DNA of 64,000 nt from the IMG/VR virus record IMGVR_UViG_3300032116_000108, positions 16,133 to 80,132 of that record. The stretch is one strand, 5' to 3'. Made by a program: the position numbers and the translations under genes. Of the stretch, positions 61,596 through 64,000 are shown piece after piece (the stretch's first letter is position 1; every line of letters begins with the position of its first letter). The stretch comes from a virus. The notes below the pieces were generated by a model, which did not search any database, was not told the DNA's origin, and was given only the letters and a program-made list of their open reading frames with translations.

Positions 61596-61993
61596 AACTA
61601 ATTAAAACTTTAAAACACGTCATCAACGAAGCGGCATCAATAGACGATGTTAGAAATTCCATACGCAATAAAAAAGTCATGATTATATATTATGATGGTG
61701 AAGACAATGGTGGTAAAGGGTATCGAACAATAGAACCGGTATGTTTAGGTGTAAGTAAAAGGGGTAATTTTGTTTTAAGAGCGTGGGAAGTTGAGGGTTC
61801 TTCTTGGAGTGCACAAAATGAAGGTAACATTTTACCCGGATGGAGACTTTTTAGATTAGATAAAATCTTTACATATAGACCAACTATGGATAATTTTTAT
61901 ACTATGAGACCTAAGTATAACCCTAATGGTGATAAAAGTATGGAAAGGGTCTTTATAAACGCAAAATTCGACAATGAAGAAAATATAACTTAA
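61592..61993 (+). CDS. WYL-like-domain protein with targeting-like leader
   Basis: 133 aa. After a leader 'MKLIKTLKHVINE' ending I-N-E, the body ('KKVMIIYYDGEDNGGKGYRT', 'IEPVCLGVSKRGNFVLRAWE', 'LPGWRLFRLDKIFTYRPT') follows the layout of WYL domains: Y-x-x-x...R-x-x-x-P...L....G...LRA......R.FRLDKI. WYL domains sense nucleic-acid ligands and regulate defence and repair in bacteria; here there is no DNA-binding domain, so it is a stand-alone fold. The leader suggests packaging in the head. Start overlaps the previous stop (ATGA). Confidence 0.6.
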   Translation: MKLIKTLKHVINEAASIDDVRNSIRNKKVMIIYYDGEDNGGKGYRTIEPVCLGVSKRGNFVLRAWEVEGSSWSAQNEGNILPGWRLFRLDKIFTYRPTMDNFYTMRPKYNPNGDKSMERVFINAKFDNEENIT

Positions 61994-61995
61994 TT

Positions 61996-62610
61996 ATGGC
62001 AAATGAAATGGATTTAATGCAAAGACTTGCAGTATCAAGAAAAATAATGGAAAAAACCGAACAAATTAAAAGAGGTGATGTAATAAACGTAAACCCATCT
62101 GTTCAAAATTTTGAACCGGTAAATGGCACATATAACTTACCAGAAGAATTATTGGCCGAAAACGCACAGACAACTTATCACGACCCAACAAGACCTTTAG
62201 AACAAGATAGAATTATGAACTCAAAATTACCCGATGAAATAAAAAGACTAATGATTGAACAACCAATTGTTCAACCAAACAGCACCGCAGGAGCGACTTT
62301 ATCAAACGAAGTCATTGAAGGCGCACAAAGATTAATGAAAAAAGAGGGGTTTACTGAACAAAAACAAATTCCAAAAAAACAAGAAACAAATAAAATTAAC
62401 GAACAAACGTCAAACACTAATTTATCTGAGATGAGAAATATGATTAGAGATGTTGTGAGAGACACAGTTAGAGATGTGGTTAGAGAAGAATTAAAAGATG
62501 CGGGTATGTTAGTTGAGTCAACCATTAACACAAATGAAACAATACAATTTAAAGTTGGTAACACTCTTTTTGTAGGTAAAGTAACAAAGATAAAAAATTT
62601 AGAAAAATAA
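61996..62610 (+). CDS. Hypothetical protein with C-terminal amphipathic helix
   Basis: 204 aa. Mostly hydrophilic: Gln/Asn/Pro-rich middle ('QKQIPKKQETNKINEQTSNT') followed by a long amphipathic helix with a heptad-like 'RDVVRDTVRDVVREELKDAG' and a short beta C-terminus ('IQFKVGNTLFVGKVTKI'). Such proteins occur among minor head or scaffold proteins, but no family is assigned. Starts 2 nt after the WYL-like gene; followed by a terminator that ends the cassette. Confidence 0.55.
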   Translation: MANEMDLMQRLAVSRKIMEKTEQIKRGDVINVNPSVQNFEPVNGTYNLPEELLAENAQTTYHDPTRPLEQDRIMNSKLPDEIKRLMIEQPIVQPNSTAGATLSNEVIEGAQRLMKKEGFTEQKQIPKKQETNKINEQTSNTNLSEMRNMIRDVVRDTVRDVVREELKDAGMLVESTINTNETIQFKVGNTLFVGKVTKIKNLEK

Positions 62611-62627
62611 GTTTCGTATCATCTGTT

Positions 62628-62652
62628 AAATCCACCTCACAAGGGTGGATTT
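62628..62652 (+). terminator. Rho-independent terminator ending plus-strand cassette
   Basis: AAATCCACC / GGTGGATTT (9-bp stem, 7-nt loop) followed by TTTTG, 17 nt past the stop at 62610. Confidence 0.85.
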
Positions 62653-62694
62653 TTTGTTTTATAATCTTTATATTTTACTTAAATAAATTTTTAT

Positions 62695-63906
62695 ATGAGT
62701 AAAATTAAAGTATTAGTACTTCCTTCAGACCGTACCGGCGTTGGAAAATTTCGTTCTGTGGACCCTCACGTAATGTTACAAAATAATCACGGAGACGATT
62801 TTCACGTAGATATAGACTACGACCCAAAAATAAACGATATAAATTATTGGAGACAATACGATATTGTCCATTTTCATAGAAGCATTGGTCAGAACTATGA
62901 TGCGGCCCCTTCAATAATTCAAAACCTTAATAATTTAGGAATCGTAACTATTATGGATTTAGATGATTATTGGTTACCAACAAAAGAACATCCGGTACAT
63001 CAATTAGTTGTTCAAAACAAATTACATGAAAAAATAATGGCAAATTTAAAAGTTTCTAAATATGTAACAACAACCACAAATATTTTTGCTAATGAAATTT
63101 CAAAACTTAATAAAAATGTTTTTGTTTTACCAAACGCAATAAACCCTAACGAACCTCAGTTTCAATCAGAAACATTACAATCAGAAAAGTTAAGGTTTGG
63201 TTGGTTAGGTGGGTCTTCACATTTACATGATCTTAAATTATTAGATGGGACAATAAATAAATTAAAACCATTAAAAGATAAATTTAGTATGTATCTTTGT
63301 GGTTTTGATACCAGAGGAAGTGTTACAGAAATTAATAAACAAACGGGAGAACAAAAACAAAGACCTATTAGACCTGAAGAAACTGTTTGGGCAAGATATG
63401 AAGAAATTTTTACAGATAACTACAGAATGGTAGATCCCGAACATAAAGATTTTTTAATGAAATTTAAAGAAGAAGAATTTGTTTCAAACGAACTACCTTT
63501 TTATAATAGAATATGGACAAAACCTGTAACCACTTATGCGTCTAATTACAGATGGTTTGACGTTTCACTTGCACCAATTAAAAATCATATATTCAATAGA
63601 GTTAAATCACAATTAAAAGTCATTGAAGCGGGGTTCTATAAGAAAGCGATTATTGCATCAAATGTTGGTCCGTACACAATTGACTTGAAACATTCATTAC
63701 AAAATGGTAACTTTGTTGATGGAAACGCACTTTTAGTCGATGAAGTGAGAAATGGTGATTGGTCTAAATATATGAAAAAATTAATTGATAACCCTAATTG
63801 GGCTTATGATTTAGGTCAAAGATTATATGAAACAGTTAAAGACACATATGACTTAAATAAGGTAACAAAAGATAGAGCGGAATTATATAAAACATTAGTA
63901 AAATGA
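62695..63906 (+). CDS. Glycosyltransferase (GT-B, group 4-like)
   Basis: 403 aa. 'YDIVHFHRSIGQNYDAAPSI', 'IVTIMDLDDYWLP', 'FVLPNAINPNEPQF', 'LRFGWLGGSSHLHDLKLL' (the second-domain nucleotide-binding start) and 'IEAGFYKKAIIASNVGPY' near the C-terminus follow the GT-B family-4 plan, with the conserved E...G of the donor site. Likely transfers a sugar; the acceptor (DNA base, virion protein or host surface) cannot be read from sequence. Preceded by a terminator, so it has its own transcription start. No signal peptide. Stop overlaps the next ATG (ATGA). Confidence 0.85.
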   Translation: MSKIKVLVLPSDRTGVGKFRSVDPHVMLQNNHGDDFHVDIDYDPKINDINYWRQYDIVHFHRSIGQNYDAAPSIIQNLNNLGIVTIMDLDDYWLPTKEHPVHQLVVQNKLHEKIMANLKVSKYVTTTTNIFANEISKLNKNVFVLPNAINPNEPQFQSETLQSEKLRFGWLGGSSHLHDLKLLDGTINKLKPLKDKFSMYLCGFDTRGSVTEINKQTGEQKQRPIRPEETVWARYEEIFTDNYRMVDPEHKDFLMKFKEEEFVSNELPFYNRIWTKPVTTYASNYRWFDVSLAPIKNHIFNRVKSQLKVIEAGFYKKAIIASNVGPYTIDLKHSLQNGNFVDGNALLVDEVRNGDWSKYMKKLIDNPNWAYDLGQRLYETVKDTYDLNKVTKDRAELYKTLVK

Positions 63907-64000
63907 TAAACATACCCATTACAAAAATATTATTCTTGGATATTGAAACTGTCGGTATCTGTAAAGATTGGTCGACATGTCAAGAAACTAACCCAAAGGT
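63903..64000 (+). CDS. Partial DEDD-type 3'-5' exonuclease (N-terminus only)
   Basis: 32 codons to the right edge, starting at an ATG that overlaps the glycosyltransferase stop. 'KILFLDIETVGICKDW' is Exo motif I of DEDD (DnaQ/family B-like) 3'-5' exonucleases, with the Asp and Glu ligands. The remainder is outside the window, so a polymerase fusion or stand-alone exonuclease cannot be told apart. Confidence 0.75.
   Translation, partial: MINIPITKILFLDIETVGICKDWSTCQETNPK

Noticed and set aside
1-64000. tRNA genes, integrase, insertion sequences or host-chromosome genes
   Set aside because: None seen. The single SOD, RNR and glycosyltransferase genes lie in phage operons, so they are phage genes rather than contamination or a prophage border.

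Overview
The window is a 64 kb internal piece of a large, AT-rich, contractile-tailed (T4-type myovirus) phage genome. The evidence is a nearly complete T4-like tail (gp18-like sheath, gp19-like tube, gp6/gp25/gp53-like baseplate wedge, gp26-like hub assembly protein, tape-measure candidate, gp13-like neck) together with a T4-like replisome (family B polymerase, gp41-like helicase, UvsX-like recombinase, gp32-like ssDNA-binding protein, T4 RNase H-type nuclease, SNF2/UvsW-like helicase). Portal, terminase and major capsid genes are not here and probably lie outside the window. A Bacteroidota (Flavobacteria-like) host is inferred, not proven. The reasons are that starts lack Shine-Dalgarno sequences and have A/T-rich leaders, a tail protein carries SprB-like repeats, and PKD, delta-60 propeller and DUF5522-like modules are present.

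Layout. 1-18159 (minus): baseplate and tail-fibre cluster, comprising an adhesin-like partial gene, a gpI-like protein, several unrecognised structural proteins, a 2101-aa giant with membrane segments and a delta-60 propeller, gp6, gp25 and an OmpA-like protein. 18192-25522 (minus): DUF5522-like gene, then a replication operon that reads SSB > 97-aa protein > RecA/UvsX > FEN nuclease > 150-aa protein > helicase > class II ribonucleotide reductase. This operon has a textbook TTGACA-N16-TATAAT promoter at its head and a hairpin at its tail. 25556-48996 (minus): a disordered acidic protein, huge hub and baseplate proteins, tape measure, small chaperone-like ORF, gp26, tube, HAD phosphatase, sheath and neck/completion proteins. 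One small ribbon-helix-helix gene (47100-47255) runs the other way, next to an inverted repeat. 49055-53029 (plus): SNF2 helicase, Mn-type superoxide dismutase, gp13-like neck protein and a small protein. 53026-60063 (minus): DNA polymerase with its own sigma70-like promoter, then fibre and lectin-like structural proteins. 60115-64000 (plus): five packed genes of probable virion or morphogenesis function, a terminator, a glycosyltransferase and the start of a DEDD exonuclease.

Two features of the whole window stand out. First, five otherwise unrelated proteins (SOD, HAD phosphatase, WYL-like, OmpA-like, acidic coiled-coil) begin with a short basic/amphipathic leader that ends in (I/L)-x-E. 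This looks like the capsid-targeting sequence and gp21-protease site of T4 internal proteins, and predicts that an active superoxide dismutase and a HAD phosphatase are packaged in the head. Second, the heptamer TATTTAT occurs 4-33 nt upstream of 18 gene starts on the sense strand, mainly structural genes, whereas the SSB and polymerase genes have sigma70-like promoters instead. This suggests a two-class early/late promoter system. No tRNA, rRNA, CRISPR array, integrase or insertion sequence was seen.
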